Origin: Pseudomonadota bacterium
GTDB taxonomy: Bacteria; Pseudomonadota; Gammaproteobacteria; Xanthomonadales; SZUA-38
Assembly: GCA_039033415.1 (NCBI GenBank)
Contig: JBCCCR010000036.1
Location: 1-64,000, forward strand
Length of the DNA stretch: 64,000 bases
Direction: 5' to 3'
Part shown: in pieces, positions 25,183 to 34,565 of the stretch
Numbering within the stretch: the stretch's first letter is position 1
Layout of the letters: every line of letters starts with the position of its first letter
The notes under the pieces: model-generated
The model's input: the letters and a program-made list of their open reading frames with translations, nothing else
What the model was told of the DNA's origin: nothing
Databases searched by the model: none
Made by a program: the position numbers and the translations under genes

Positions 25183-28029
25183 TTACTCAAACCCGCTGCT
25201 GAATAGCGTGTCCACGGGTGAGACGACCTCCGTGGTCTCAGCTGCCGTGTTGTTGATCGACTGCGGATCTATCTCCGCAGCAGAGGCTGTGGCGATCATC
25301 GTCATTTGCGTATCGGTGTCGGGCGCCTGCACGTTGATGTCGACCGACCGGCTGTCGCCATTGGCGAGAATTCCAAGCTGGCAATCCACCCGGGTGCCGG
25401 CAGCGCTGCAGTCAAAACCGACGCTGGCTTCGCTGATAAACGTGCTGTCGAGGGGGAGGCTCGTCCCCAGCATGACGTCGCTGGCGTTACTCGGACCGTT
25501 GTTAGTCACGGTCACCGTGTAGGTGACCAGGCCATCTGGCTGCACAGGGTCTACGTTGTCCGTCAGTTCCACCGCGATATCCGCCACCGGATTGTTGCCG
25601 GTGACCAGCAGTGTGCCGGCTACCAGATTGTTATTGGTCACCGCATCGACGGTGTCTCCCTGAAAGGTGACGCTCACCGACTGGAGGTAAGGAAAGGTTG
25701 TATCGGCTGCGCCGTCAGCCTCCGCCCTGACTTGCATCGGCAGCAATCGATCTTGCGGCAGGATTACACCAAACAGCACGTTGCAGCTGATCTCGACCGC
25801 GTAATCGGCATACGGCGTCTGAGAGCAGCCGAAGTAGATGCTTGTATCGATCTCCACAGAGTTCGGGTCTACGCCTCGCATGATGTAGCGGTAGCCGGTG
25901 CCGATGGGCGCCGGCGACAGTCCATCATTTCTGAGCGTGATTTCCATTTCGACCGTCGTACCGCTGTCGACCGACTCCACGAGCGGGTCGCCGTCGGTGT
26001 TCGGCGCCAGCAGCGTCAGTTCGGGGACCACATCGAAGAAGGCGATGCTGTCACCCGGCGCTTCGACGGCACCCACATCGACCGGCCCGCCGTTATCGAT
26101 GCCCGGAGCATCCTGAGGTCGCTGTCGGAAGGTTCCATCGATGGTAGTGTCGCTGGTCAGCAGCTCGTAGCCGCAGGCGTCGATGCCGGCGGCCTCCCCA
26201 CTGGTCGCAAGCCCGAAGTCTCCGTTGTCCGGGTCGATCAGAGTCTGGCCGCGGTCGATCAGGTCCTCCACGTCCGTGACAAGGCTGAGACTAACCAGAT
26301 CATCGGGATCGTCCAAGACGCTGCATCGCACCAGTGAATTTTCGGTCGGGGACGATGCCATATAGTCTTGAAAATCGTTCGAAATCAGGGGCAACGTAAA
26401 GTTGCTGTCCAGCATCAGTGATCCATCGATCCGAAATCGGTAATCAGTAGAGTTTCGTCGAATAAAGCCGCTGAAGAAGCCGAAATCGTCACCTTTGTTT
26501 CCGGTGCTCGTGAATTCGGCCGCGGTGCTGTTGATGAGCGCAAACTGATGATCAGCTTTTGACATAGAGGCGTGGAAAACGCTGTTGGCGCCGTAACCAA
26601 AGTGGCGATAGAAGACGCTGTTGGTGATCAGAACGTCACTGTCGCTGGCCGAGATAGCGGCCCCGCGAGGGTCATAATCGTGGACGTCGAATCCTAATGG
26701 GCAGGTGTCCTGGTCATAGCTGGCTTCGTTGTCTCGAAAGAGGACCTTGTCGATACGCAGCGTGGAATCGATCGAATAGATCCCGCCACCGTGGCCTGGT
26801 TCATGCGTGCAAAATTGAAAGGCCACAACCTCGAATTCGACGTCGTAGTCACCGATGGATTGATTTTCGGCGATCAAGATACAGGCTTCCTGCTCAGCTG
26901 GATCCTGCCCGCAGGCCATACTGCTGCTGATGGCGCCGTTTAGCGTTAGGTGGCTGTCATCCCTGGCGTAGATCCCAGCGCCGCGGACGGCCCGATTGCC
27001 CGTCATCTTCATGCCTGCAATGGTGGCTTGAGAACGATTCAGAAAGATCCCGCCGCCTACGTGGCTGTTCTTGCCAGCCCCCGGATCTTTGTGGTCGCTG
27101 ATCTGGACTAGGGCGGCATTGTCTTCTACAAAAAGTGGCTGGCTGCGTCCGGTCGTCATCGTTGAATCGACGAGGTAGAGGCCGCCGCCACCGAGCAACG
27201 ACAGCGCATCAAACTCTTTCGCGGACGGGAAATCCGACAGCATGCGAAGCGCGCGGTTGTCGCGGATGACTCGTCGCTCATCGCTTTGATCCGGATCGTT
27301 GCGTGTCGTGAGGCTGCAGTTTTCCAGGTACATGCCGCCGCCAAGTCCACTCTCCGGATTTTCTACCGCCGGATTGCCGCTGAAATAGATGGCGTCGTTG
27401 CCGGAGATTTGGCCTGACTGAAATTCAATAGTTCCGGTATCGCAGGCGATACCCCCGCCGCGCGACGCGCGATTGCCGGAGATCTGAATCGACTTCAGCA
27501 CCAGCTCCTTGCCGCCGGCGCCGTTCATCGCAATCGCGCCGCCCCGGCTGACTGTGTCATCGAACCCGTTGTCCAGCAGCGATACGTTATCGAGTACCAG
27601 ACGGGACGTAACTGCCGTATTGCCGTTCACCATAAGGATGCCCGAACCGGTTGCCGCCCGGAGATTGCGCAGGACAAAGTTGTTTAGTCGAATGACCACG
27701 TTGTTATTGCCGACGCCGGTGGATATACCGCTCAAGCCCTGGGAAAGCTGATCGCCGTCGATTTCCGTGGTGCTTGTCGGCGAGCCGCCGCAGCTCGTAT
27801 AACCCCCGGTGACTTCCACCGAGCGATTGAGCAGAACGGGCTCGGTGACCAGGAGGTCCTGGTTCACCAGGATATGAAATTCGCCGTCGGCCGCGTTGAC
27901 CGGCACGGCCTGGTGCGCGTCGTTGATTGAGTTGAAGTCGCAGGAAGGCTCGTCACCCACCCGCAGCAGCGTTTGCGCCTGTAGCGAACTTGCTGACATC
28001 GCTAGAGTTAAGGGAATCAGAAATTTCAT
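25183..28029 (-). CDS. Large secreted beta-helix protein with DUF11 domain and FE-type tail
   Basis: The 948-aa protein has a signal peptide (MKFLIPLTLAMSASSLQA). A long parallel beta-helix with polymorphic-outer-membrane-protein-like turns follows (GGGIACDTG, GLGGGMYLENC, SHVGGGIFLNRS, GHGGGIYSIDST; about 100-560). A choice-of-anchor-type segment comes next (FRQRPQDAPGIDNGGPVDVGAVE, about 640-680), then DUF11-like beta-sandwich repeats (VTYTVTVTNNGPSNASDV). It ends DTLFSSGFE. GGAGA 7 nt upstream supports ATG 28029. It is probably an adhesin or surface-coat protein. It is divergent from a Ser/Thr kinase gene; the shared 250-nt region may be coregulated. Confidence 0.75.
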   Translation of the reverse strand: MKFLIPLTLAMSASSLQAQTLLRVGDEPSCDFNSINDAHQAVPVNAADGEFHILVNQDLLVTEPVLLNRSVEVTGGYTSCGGSPTSTTEIDGDQLSQGLSGISTGVGNNNVVIRLNNFVLRNLRAATGSGILMVNGNTAVTSRLVLDNVSLLDNGFDDTVSRGGAIAMNGAGGKELVLKSIQISGNRASRGGGIACDTGTIEFQSGQISGNDAIYFSGNPAVENPESGLGGGMYLENCSLTTRNDPDQSDERRVIRDNRALRMLSDFPSAKEFDALSLLGGGGLYLVDSTMTTGRSQPLFVEDNAALVQISDHKDPGAGKNSHVGGGIFLNRSQATIAGMKMTGNRAVRGAGIYARDDSHLTLNGAISSSMACGQDPAEQEACILIAENQSIGDYDVEFEVVAFQFCTHEPGHGGGIYSIDSTLRIDKVLFRDNEASYDQDTCPLGFDVHDYDPRGAAISASDSDVLITNSVFYRHFGYGANSVFHASMSKADHQFALINSTAAEFTSTGNKGDDFGFFSGFIRRNSTDYRFRIDGSLMLDSNFTLPLISNDFQDYMASSPTENSLVRCSVLDDPDDLVSLSLVTDVEDLIDRGQTLIDPDNGDFGLATSGEAAGIDACGYELLTSDTTIDGTFRQRPQDAPGIDNGGPVDVGAVEAPGDSIAFFDVVPELTLLAPNTDGDPLVESVDSGTTVEMEITLRNDGLSPAPIGTGYRYIMRGVDPNSVEIDTSIYFGCSQTPYADYAVEISCNVLFGVILPQDRLLPMQVRAEADGAADTTFPYLQSVSVTFQGDTVDAVTNNNLVAGTLLVTGNNPVADIAVELTDNVDPVQPDGLVTYTVTVTNNGPSNASDVMLGTSLPLDSTFISEASVGFDCSAAGTRVDCQLGILANGDSRSVDINVQAPDTDTQMTMIATASAAEIDPQSINNTAAETTEVVSPVDTLFSSGFE

Positions 28030-28276
28030 CGTGTTCTCCATCGTTTTTAAAGTCGTTGGCAGGGTTTTCTGCCCGTCATTGGCTAGAAACGAGGGGAAAT
28101 CCAATGTTCGCCAAATTTTTTTGATTCAGCGGTGGTTAACGGATTGGCACGAAGAGTTTTTCAAATAAATCAGTTGCTTGGAGAGCTGTTGCGGCTGAGC
28201 AAAGAGAGCCAGCCTCTGTGCTACGATCGAGCTGGAAGCGCATAAGCGCTCATGAGTCGGAGCTAAAACACCCCCG

Positions 28277-30898
28277 ATGTCTGGCGTCCTATTGCTTGAA
28301 ACCGGCGGCGGTCTGGAAGTGCTGACCCGTTTTGCGGACGACGACGCGCAGACGAGCGGCCGTCACCTCGAGCCAGGTACGCCGATCGGTCCATATGAGG
28401 TAGGCGAGCGCGTTGGGCACGGGGGCATGGGGTCGGTCTATCGGGCCGTACGTCGGCACGACGGCTTCGAACAGGAGGTGGCGCTCAAGATCATCCGATC
28501 TGGCAGCGTCCCTCGCGACGAGCTGCTTGCCAGGTTCAGGCATGAGCAAAGGATTCTGGCAAGCCTGAACGCTCTCGGCGTGAGCCGAATGCTGGACAGT
28601 GGAGTCAGCGAGAACGGCCATCCTTACCTGGTGATGGAATACATCGAGGGTATGCCGCTGCAGGAGTATTGTGAGCAGCGCGAGCTTTCGACTCGCGATC
28701 GACTTGAGCAGCTCATCCGCCTTTGCCGCATCATCGCGCACTGCCATCGGCGCGGGGTGATCCACGGCGACATCAAATCGAATAACGTGCTGATCGACAC
28801 CGATGGCGAAGTCCGGCTGCTCGATTTTGGTATCGCCGAAATGCTGGGCGACCGCGAGCATCCCGAGTCCGATGAGCCGCGTTCGGTTGCTATGACCCTG
28901 GCGGTGGCGAGTCCGGAGCAGGCACTGGGTGAACCCGTGACCACCGAGTCCGACGTTTACCAGCTTGGGCTGATGATTTACAGCTTGCTGTCCGGAACAA
29001 CACCCCACCGCGTTCAGCCGGAGTCGGAGCCAGACACCTGGGCAACCCAGATCACCACGCTGCCGCTCCCGTCAGTCGACGAACACGTGAGGTGGCTCAA
29101 GCGGGATCGGGTCTCTGACTTTGGCGACCTCAACGACATCGCTCGAACGGCGACCGCGAAGAATCCTGAGAGCCGTTACCGCAGCGCAGACCTCCTGGCC
29201 GACGATCTGCTCAGCTATCTCGATCATCGGCCAATTTCGACCCGTCAGCACGATCGCTGGTATCGCCTGGGTAAATTGATGAGGCGAAACCGCCTGGCGT
29301 CAGCGTTGGCGTTGCTTCTATCGGTCGCCTTGCCGACGGCGCTCGCTGCGTATATCCAGCAGCTCAACGCGAGCCGGGCCGCGGCGGAGACGGCGGCACT
29401 CAAGGCCAGCCGCACGCTCGACTTTATCTCCAGCCTGTTTGAAATCTCGGCGCCGGAAAACCGCCTTGGCGAACCGGTCACCGCCAAGCAGCTTCTCGAT
29501 CAGGGTGTACAGAAGCTGGAGCCGCTGCGGCAGTCGGATCCTCGGAGCTTTGCTGAACTTCGTCTCGAACTGGTCGGACGTTACCTGCGGCTCGCGGAGT
29601 ATGGTTCGGCCCTCGATCTTGCCGTAGACACGCTGGCGGTGATTCGCAGCGACGAGCGCTACGGCGATTTGCTGGTGTTCGCGCTGGACCAGCAGGCGAC
29701 CGCCCTGAGCGGTCTTGAGCGTCACGCTGAGGCGCTGACGCTCGCGCAGCAGGCTTGGGACCTTTTCACCGTGGCGCCCGAAAATCATCCGAGGGTCAAG
29801 GCTTATCTACTGCACTACTCGCTCGCCAATGCTAGCTTTTTTCTAGGTCGGCTGGAGCAGGCCGAAGAGGAATCGCTGGCGGCGTTGGGCAGCCTTGACA
29901 GCGAAGAGGCGATGGAGGCGCAGGGGAACGTCAAAATTCGGATTCATCAGATGCTCGGCAATGTCTCTCGAAAGATGGGTAACCCTCAGGGTGCTCTCGA
30001 ACAATTCCAGCTGGCCCACGATCGGGTGGTCGAGGAATACGGTTCTAACCATCCTGAATTTGTCCGCTCTCTGGGGAATCTGAGCCTGGCGAACTGGGGG
30101 CTTGGCAACTACGGCAAGGCGCTGGCGTTGAGCGAATCGGTCTATGACGCCAATCGGCGGGTCTACGGGGCGCGCAATAAGCACACGTCGACGGCATTGG
30201 GAAACCTGGCGCTAAACTACGTTGAGGTAGGGCGCTACGACGAAGCGATCGAAAAGCTCAGCGAGCAGCAAGGAATCGTCAGCGAGCTCGGCCTCGGTGC
30301 TCGCAGCGTCGGCAATAACTGGCACAACACGGGTTTTGCGCTTCAGTCGGCGGGACGCTATCGCGAAGCGCAGCAGTCCTATGAGCAGGCGCTGGACGCG
30401 ATTGTCGAGGCAAGCGGCGAGGACTCGCTGTGGGCGGCCAATATGCTTGGCAATCTGGGAGAGGTGGCCGTCGAGCTAGGCGAATTTCAGCAGGCTGAGG
30501 CCTATTTCGAACGGTCTCTCAACATCAAACAAAAGCGCTTGGACGACACCAGCAGCGGGATGGCGTGGCCCTACTACGGGATGGGTTTGCTGGACCTGCG
30601 TCGAGGCCGCCTAGATTCTGCAACCGCCCATCTTGGCGAAGCGCTGGATCGCCTGATCGCGACGCTGGGACAGGATCATCCGGAAACGGCGTTTCCGCTT
30701 ACGGCGCTGGGAATGCTCGCGATCGAAGCGGGAGACTACGCGGAGGCCCAGCGCCATCTGGAGAAGGCGCTGGCGCTACGATCTCACCTGCCATCGCAAG
30801 CCGGTCCGCGGCAGCAAACCGTGTCAGCGCTGGCTGAGGCGCTGGCGGCCCAGGGCAAAGAGGACGAGCTTGCGCGGCTAAGAGCACAGGTCGAGTAG
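28277..30898 (+). CDS. Transmembrane Ser/Thr protein kinase with TPR sensor region
   Basis: The 873-aa protein has a PknB/Hanks-type kinase domain (about 38-315): glycine loop GERVGHGGMGSVYRA, K71 in EVALKI, catalytic D165 in HGDIKSNN and D183 in LLDFGIAE. A TM helix follows (about 338-358), then a long region of TPRs (about 430-860; for example RYDEAIEKLSEQ, RYREAQQSYEQAL, DYAEAQRHLEKALAL). The catalytic loop reads HGD, not HRD, making it a non-RD kinase. It likely phosphorylates regulators such as the convergent ECF factor at 33709-34266, by analogy with ECF/kinase pairs; the partner is inferred. Confidence 0.88.
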   Translation: MSGVLLLETGGGLEVLTRFADDDAQTSGRHLEPGTPIGPYEVGERVGHGGMGSVYRAVRRHDGFEQEVALKIIRSGSVPRDELLARFRHEQRILASLNALGVSRMLDSGVSENGHPYLVMEYIEGMPLQEYCEQRELSTRDRLEQLIRLCRIIAHCHRRGVIHGDIKSNNVLIDTDGEVRLLDFGIAEMLGDREHPESDEPRSVAMTLAVASPEQALGEPVTTESDVYQLGLMIYSLLSGTTPHRVQPESEPDTWATQITTLPLPSVDEHVRWLKRDRVSDFGDLNDIARTATAKNPESRYRSADLLADDLLSYLDHRPISTRQHDRWYRLGKLMRRNRLASALALLLSVALPTALAAYIQQLNASRAAAETAALKASRTLDFISSLFEISAPENRLGEPVTAKQLLDQGVQKLEPLRQSDPRSFAELRLELVGRYLRLAEYGSALDLAVDTLAVIRSDERYGDLLVFALDQQATALSGLERHAEALTLAQQAWDLFTVAPENHPRVKAYLLHYSLANASFFLGRLEQAEEESLAALGSLDSEEAMEAQGNVKIRIHQMLGNVSRKMGNPQGALEQFQLAHDRVVEEYGSNHPEFVRSLGNLSLANWGLGNYGKALALSESVYDANRRVYGARNKHTSTALGNLALNYVEVGRYDEAIEKLSEQQGIVSELGLGARSVGNNWHNTGFALQSAGRYREAQQSYEQALDAIVEASGEDSLWAANMLGNLGEVAVELGEFQQAEAYFERSLNIKQKRLDDTSSGMAWPYYGMGLLDLRRGRLDSATAHLGEALDRLIATLGQDHPETAFPLTALGMLAIEAGDYAEAQRHLEKALALRSHLPSQAGPRQQTVSALAEALAAQGKEDELARLRAQVE

Positions 30899-31079
30899 AA
30901 GGCGACCAAGCTATACCGCTTTAAACCAGAACGCCTTCACCCTGCCCGTTTGTAAGTCGCTGTTTTAGAAGAGATTTAAATTGATTAGATTTCCGTTGGA
31001 TTTCCTTCAAGACCTTCATAGCTGAATTCCGCACGATCAAGCTCACGATTTCGATCGATCAGGCAAAGGAGTGCAGGGC

Positions 31080-33671
31080 GTGAATACCAGCGCAGTCGAT
31101 TTTCCCCGTTGGCGGTCAGTTGGCGACACCCTAAGGGTGTTCGCTCTTCTGGCAGGCCCCGCGCTGGCGATGGCCGGTACACCCCCGGAACCACCGCCCC
31201 CGGTTCCGGAGGTCTATGAACTGGTTCCTCTGGGCCCTGACTACCAGGGTCTGGCAATGAACGATGCCGGGGAGGTGCTGCTGACCGATGCGATCAACGT
31301 GGCTTTCGACGAACCCTTCGACGTGCAGCGCAGCATCTGGCGGGATGCGAATCGCGACGGCGTGATCGACAACGATGAGCTGGAGCCGGTGTGCCGCTGG
31401 CGGCGAACCTTCAGCACCCCCCAGAACGACTTTCCGCCGGATATGTTTCTTTCGGGGTGCAGCAACAGCGGCTTGGGAGGGCTACTGAATAATTTGGGTC
31501 AGGTGGTTCTGGTCGATTGGGAAGAGTCTCGAGTGGTGCTCTCCTGCACGCCCTTGCCCGGTCGAACCTGCGCGATGCGAACTGATCGCTTCGTGAAGGC
31601 CTTTTTCTGGAATCGTGGTTCCGTGACGTTGATTGACGACGTTGCCGACACGCAGGGCGGTGGCAATGGGGACATGGTCCAGAACACGCAAATCTCTGAC
31701 CTGAATGACCTCGGTACTTTTGTTGGTCAGACCCTTCGGCTTTCACCTTTTGGCTCCGAGCCGTTTCTGTGGGACGGCGCGCTCCAGCGACAGCCGGAGC
31801 TACGAAATATCTTTGGCGCCCTTCGGATCAACAACCTCGGACAGATCGCCGCGCAGACTGATCTCATTCAGCCAAGCGGCACCATCGTGCCCTTCGGCGG
31901 GGTGATCTACGACTTGAACAACCTCGGAGACCTGGTCCTGACCGACGATATGGACCGCCGGGGACTCAACGTATGGCTCGAAGACGGCACCATCTATGAC
32001 CTGACGCCGGCGCTGGTGGAGCGTGGTCAGGAGTTTGCGCCCAGCGCTTACGCGTTTAACGATCGGAGGCAGTTGGTATTCGTCACGCCAGACGAAAACC
32101 AGGACCGCAAGGTGATCAACCTGTTCCAGGACGACAACCAGAACGGCCAGGTTGATCCAGAAGAGATTTACGACCTGCGTCTGCGTTTGCCCGATCCTCT
32201 GCCGTTTGAGTTTGTTCGCCGTATCCGCAAGCTCAACAATCGGGGCCAGATGCTGCTCGATACCAGCACCGGTGATTACCTGATGCGGCCCCAGCAGCCC
32301 TGGCTGATGATGGTGGTGCTGGCGCTGGACGACACGCTGCAGTTCGACGCCGCCCGCCAGGCTGCGCGGGTGCAGGTGCTGCTCAACGATCTGGAGGCTG
32401 CCGCCATGAACCCGGCTGTGAAGGTGGTAGCGCTGGTGGACGGCCCGGAGCCAAACGACAGCTTCTACTACCTGATCCAGCCCGACGACAGCGATGAGCT
32501 GCTCGCCAACTACGAAGACGGCGTGAACCGCTTTCCGCTGGGGGAGGCGGATCTGGCGCAGGCCGGCACGCTCACCGAATTTGTGCGCTGGGCCCGCAAC
32601 CGGGCGCCGGCGGCGTCCGAATTGCTGGTGCTGGAGGGCGCCGGTGGGGTCGGCGGTCTGCTCGTGGACGACACCTCCGAGTTTGAGCCGCCGTTTATGT
32701 CAATGAGCCAGTTTCAGGCGGCCATGGCGGACATCGGCAGCGACGGCCCGGTGGATGCGCTTTATCTGAAAACGCCCTTTCAGGCCATGCTGGAGGTGGG
32801 TTTTTCTGCAGCGCCCGGCGCGCGCTATCTGATTGCCAGCCAGGAATACATCTGGCGCTTCCCGGCCATCTATCGCCGTATCGGTGAGCGGTTGACGGGC
32901 GTCGGCGCGACCGAGCGGCTGGAGGATACGCTGCTGGCGCTTACCCAGGCCATTTCCGCTGAGCGGTCCATTGTTCTCGGAGGAGAAACACTGATTCCGG
33001 TAACAACGTCACTGGTCAACCTCAACAAGCTGCAGCCGGCGCTGGACCTCGCCAACCTGACGGCGCTGGCGCTGAACACCAATTTGCCGCTCTATCGCCC
33101 GGCGCTGGAGGCGACGCTGGACATTGTTCAGCGCTTTGATACGTCCGGTGACTCGCAGCATACGAAAGAAGACGATCTGATTGATCTGTTTGTTTTTGTT
33201 GGATTGCTACGCGGGTTTGCGGAGCAATTGCTCGACATCGACCCCGCCACCGACCCGCTGCTCAGTAGCGACATTACCGAAGCTGAGTTCAGGGCAGGTA
33301 CCGAATATGTGGTCGGTGCGTTTCAATCTGAGGATGAAACGTCTGTCGGCACCGACGTGTCGTTTGCGCTAGGCGTATCGATTTTCTTCCCTAGCGATGC
33401 GAAGCGATTCTACGACGGCGCCAACTACAGCTTTGCCGCCGGCACCGTTTGGAACAGCGGCCCGGGCAACAAGGGTCTGGCGCCGAGCGGTCCTCCGCTG
33501 TACGAACCGCCCGCCTGGGGTCAGTTCATCGCGGACTACGTGGCGTTGACCAACCCTGATGCGCCAGGCGTGGACGATTTGCCCCGGCCCGACGTAGCGC
33601 AGCCGGTGCCGATCGACATCACGCCCAACCGGATTTTTGGCAATGGTTTTGAATCGGCTGCCGCGCCGTAG
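31080..33671 (+). CDS. Secreted protein with HAF-like repeats and a degenerate clostripain (C11)-like domain, FE-type tail
   Basis: The 863-aa protein has a signal peptide (LRVFALLAGPALAMAG). The N-terminal half (about 50-400) repeats short NxxG turns (LAMNDAGEVLLTD, LLNNLGQVVLV, LNDLGTFVGQT, INNLGQIAAQT, LNNRGQMLLD), as in HAF-type extracellular repeats. Residues about 405-620 follow the clostripain C11 layout, but the His position reads VLEGAGGVGG and the Cys position reads LYLKTPFQAMLEV, so both catalytic residues appear lost. The protein ends NRIFGNGFESAAAP. GTG 31080 is preferred over GTG 31071 because AAGGAG lies 8 nt before it. It follows the kinase gene on the same strand. Confidence 0.65.
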   Translation: MNTSAVDFPRWRSVGDTLRVFALLAGPALAMAGTPPEPPPPVPEVYELVPLGPDYQGLAMNDAGEVLLTDAINVAFDEPFDVQRSIWRDANRDGVIDNDELEPVCRWRRTFSTPQNDFPPDMFLSGCSNSGLGGLLNNLGQVVLVDWEESRVVLSCTPLPGRTCAMRTDRFVKAFFWNRGSVTLIDDVADTQGGGNGDMVQNTQISDLNDLGTFVGQTLRLSPFGSEPFLWDGALQRQPELRNIFGALRINNLGQIAAQTDLIQPSGTIVPFGGVIYDLNNLGDLVLTDDMDRRGLNVWLEDGTIYDLTPALVERGQEFAPSAYAFNDRRQLVFVTPDENQDRKVINLFQDDNQNGQVDPEEIYDLRLRLPDPLPFEFVRRIRKLNNRGQMLLDTSTGDYLMRPQQPWLMMVVLALDDTLQFDAARQAARVQVLLNDLEAAAMNPAVKVVALVDGPEPNDSFYYLIQPDDSDELLANYEDGVNRFPLGEADLAQAGTLTEFVRWARNRAPAASELLVLEGAGGVGGLLVDDTSEFEPPFMSMSQFQAAMADIGSDGPVDALYLKTPFQAMLEVGFSAAPGARYLIASQEYIWRFPAIYRRIGERLTGVGATERLEDTLLALTQAISAERSIVLGGETLIPVTTSLVNLNKLQPALDLANLTALALNTNLPLYRPALEATLDIVQRFDTSGDSQHTKEDDLIDLFVFVGLLRGFAEQLLDIDPATDPLLSSDITEAEFRAGTEYVVGAFQSEDETSVGTDVSFALGVSIFFPSDAKRFYDGANYSFAAGTVWNSGPGNKGLAPSGPPLYEPPAWGQFIADYVALTNPDAPGVDDLPRPDVAQPVPIDITPNRIFGNGFESAAAP

Positions 33672-33708
33672 GTCCCTCGCAGGCGCGCCTTACCAACGCA
33701 ACAGAAGT

Positions 33709-34266
33709 CTAAACGCGATCAGGCGCCGGCAAATCTTTTTGCAGCTGACTGCGAGCCTGCTGCCACTTTCGCTGCACCGTGCGATGGGTCATCGAGAGCG
33801 CTGACGCCACCTCGTTGTCCGACATGCCGGCAAAGTATTTGAGCTCAAAGACCCGGGCCAGATCCTCGTCACTCTGCTCTAGCCGCTGAATCGCTTTGTC
33901 GATCTGCAGCACGAGATGCAGCGGCTGGCTGTCGCCACTGACCTCCGCAAAATCCTGGGACGTTTCCGGTCGGGCGAGCTTGCGGCGTGCCTCATCAATG
34001 ACAATCTGGCGAGCCGCCATGGCGGCGGTTCGAAAGAAGTGTTCCCGATTTTTGAACTCAAAGTTTTTGTTCTTGCTGAGACGCAGATAGAGGATATTGA
34101 CCACCTCGGTGGTATCCATATTTCCACTGCGGCTCTGCCGCCGGGCGATGTTCTTCAGGTGCGAATAGACGAGCTTGTAGAGCGCCTGCGCGCTGTCCTG
34201 ATTGCCGGACTGGCCCCGGTTGATCAGGTGGGTGATCTGGTCGTACTCGTCCTGTGGTTCCGACAT
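33709..34266 (-). CDS. ECF-type sigma factor of the kinase-associated (ECF43/Sig-70 X6-like) kind
   Basis: The 185-aa protein has sigma region 2 (about 28-95: QALYKLVYSHLKNIARRQ, EVVNILYLRL, NREHFFRTAAMAARQIVIDEARR) and region 4 (about 125-175: LEQSDEDLARVFELKYFAGMSDNEVASALSMTHRTVQRKW). The position that is usually acidic in ECF factors reads MDTTEVVN, with T52/T53. In EcfP of Vibrio parahaemolyticus, phosphorylation of a Thr in this region by kinase PknT activates the sigma factor, so the same switch is plausible with a kinase encoded nearby. The gene is convergent with the kinase-linked secreted protein gene. Confidence 0.85.
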   Translation of the reverse strand: MSEPQDEYDQITHLINRGQSGNQDSAQALYKLVYSHLKNIARRQSRSGNMDTTEVVNILYLRLSKNKNFEFKNREHFFRTAAMAARQIVIDEARRKLARPETSQDFAEVSGDSQPLHLVLQIDKAIQRLEQSDEDLARVFELKYFAGMSDNEVASALSMTHRTVQRKWQQARSQLQKDLPAPDRV

Positions 34267-34353
34267 TTCAATGCGGCGGCAGTGCCTGCCAGGTTGGTTG
34301 CCTAAGCATGCAGAAACCCGGGCCGGGAGTCGAGTGCCGGCCGGCCGCTAGGG

Positions 34354-34500
34354 TTATTGTCGGGCGAGGGGCTTACCGCTTCGCTGATGGCGCCAGCGGT
34401 CAACGGCACCGGCGACAGTCAGCACCACCGCCAACGCTCCGGTCAGAATTCCTAGCAGGCCCAGCGCCAGGGCCATTTGAAGCAGCAACGTCATCATCAT
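34354..34500 (-). CDS. Possible 48-aa single-pass membrane protein
   Basis: A short minus-strand frame from ATG 34500 encodes 48 aa: a hydrophobic stretch (LLQMALALGLLGILTGALAV, continuing VVLTVAGAV) and a basic tail (DRWRHQRSGKPLARQ), which is a plausible small membrane protein with the tail inside. Three consecutive ATG codons make the exact start unclear. It lies between the SARP/hydrolase gene and the ECF gene on the same strand. There is no recognised family; it could be chance. Confidence 0.4.
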   Translation of the reverse strand: MMMTLLLQMALALGLLGILTGALAVVLTVAGAVDRWRHQRSGKPLARQ

Positions 34501-34565
34501 CCATTACTCTGCCGTCCAGTTAATAGACGTCTAGGAACGGACAATCCCTCGCCGGTCGGCGAGAA

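Noticed and set aside
25306-26337. Long open plus-strand frame (343 codons) opposite the beta-helix gene
   Set aside because: The real gene on the minus strand has clear repeats and a signal peptide; the plus frame is basic, repetitive and matches nothing.
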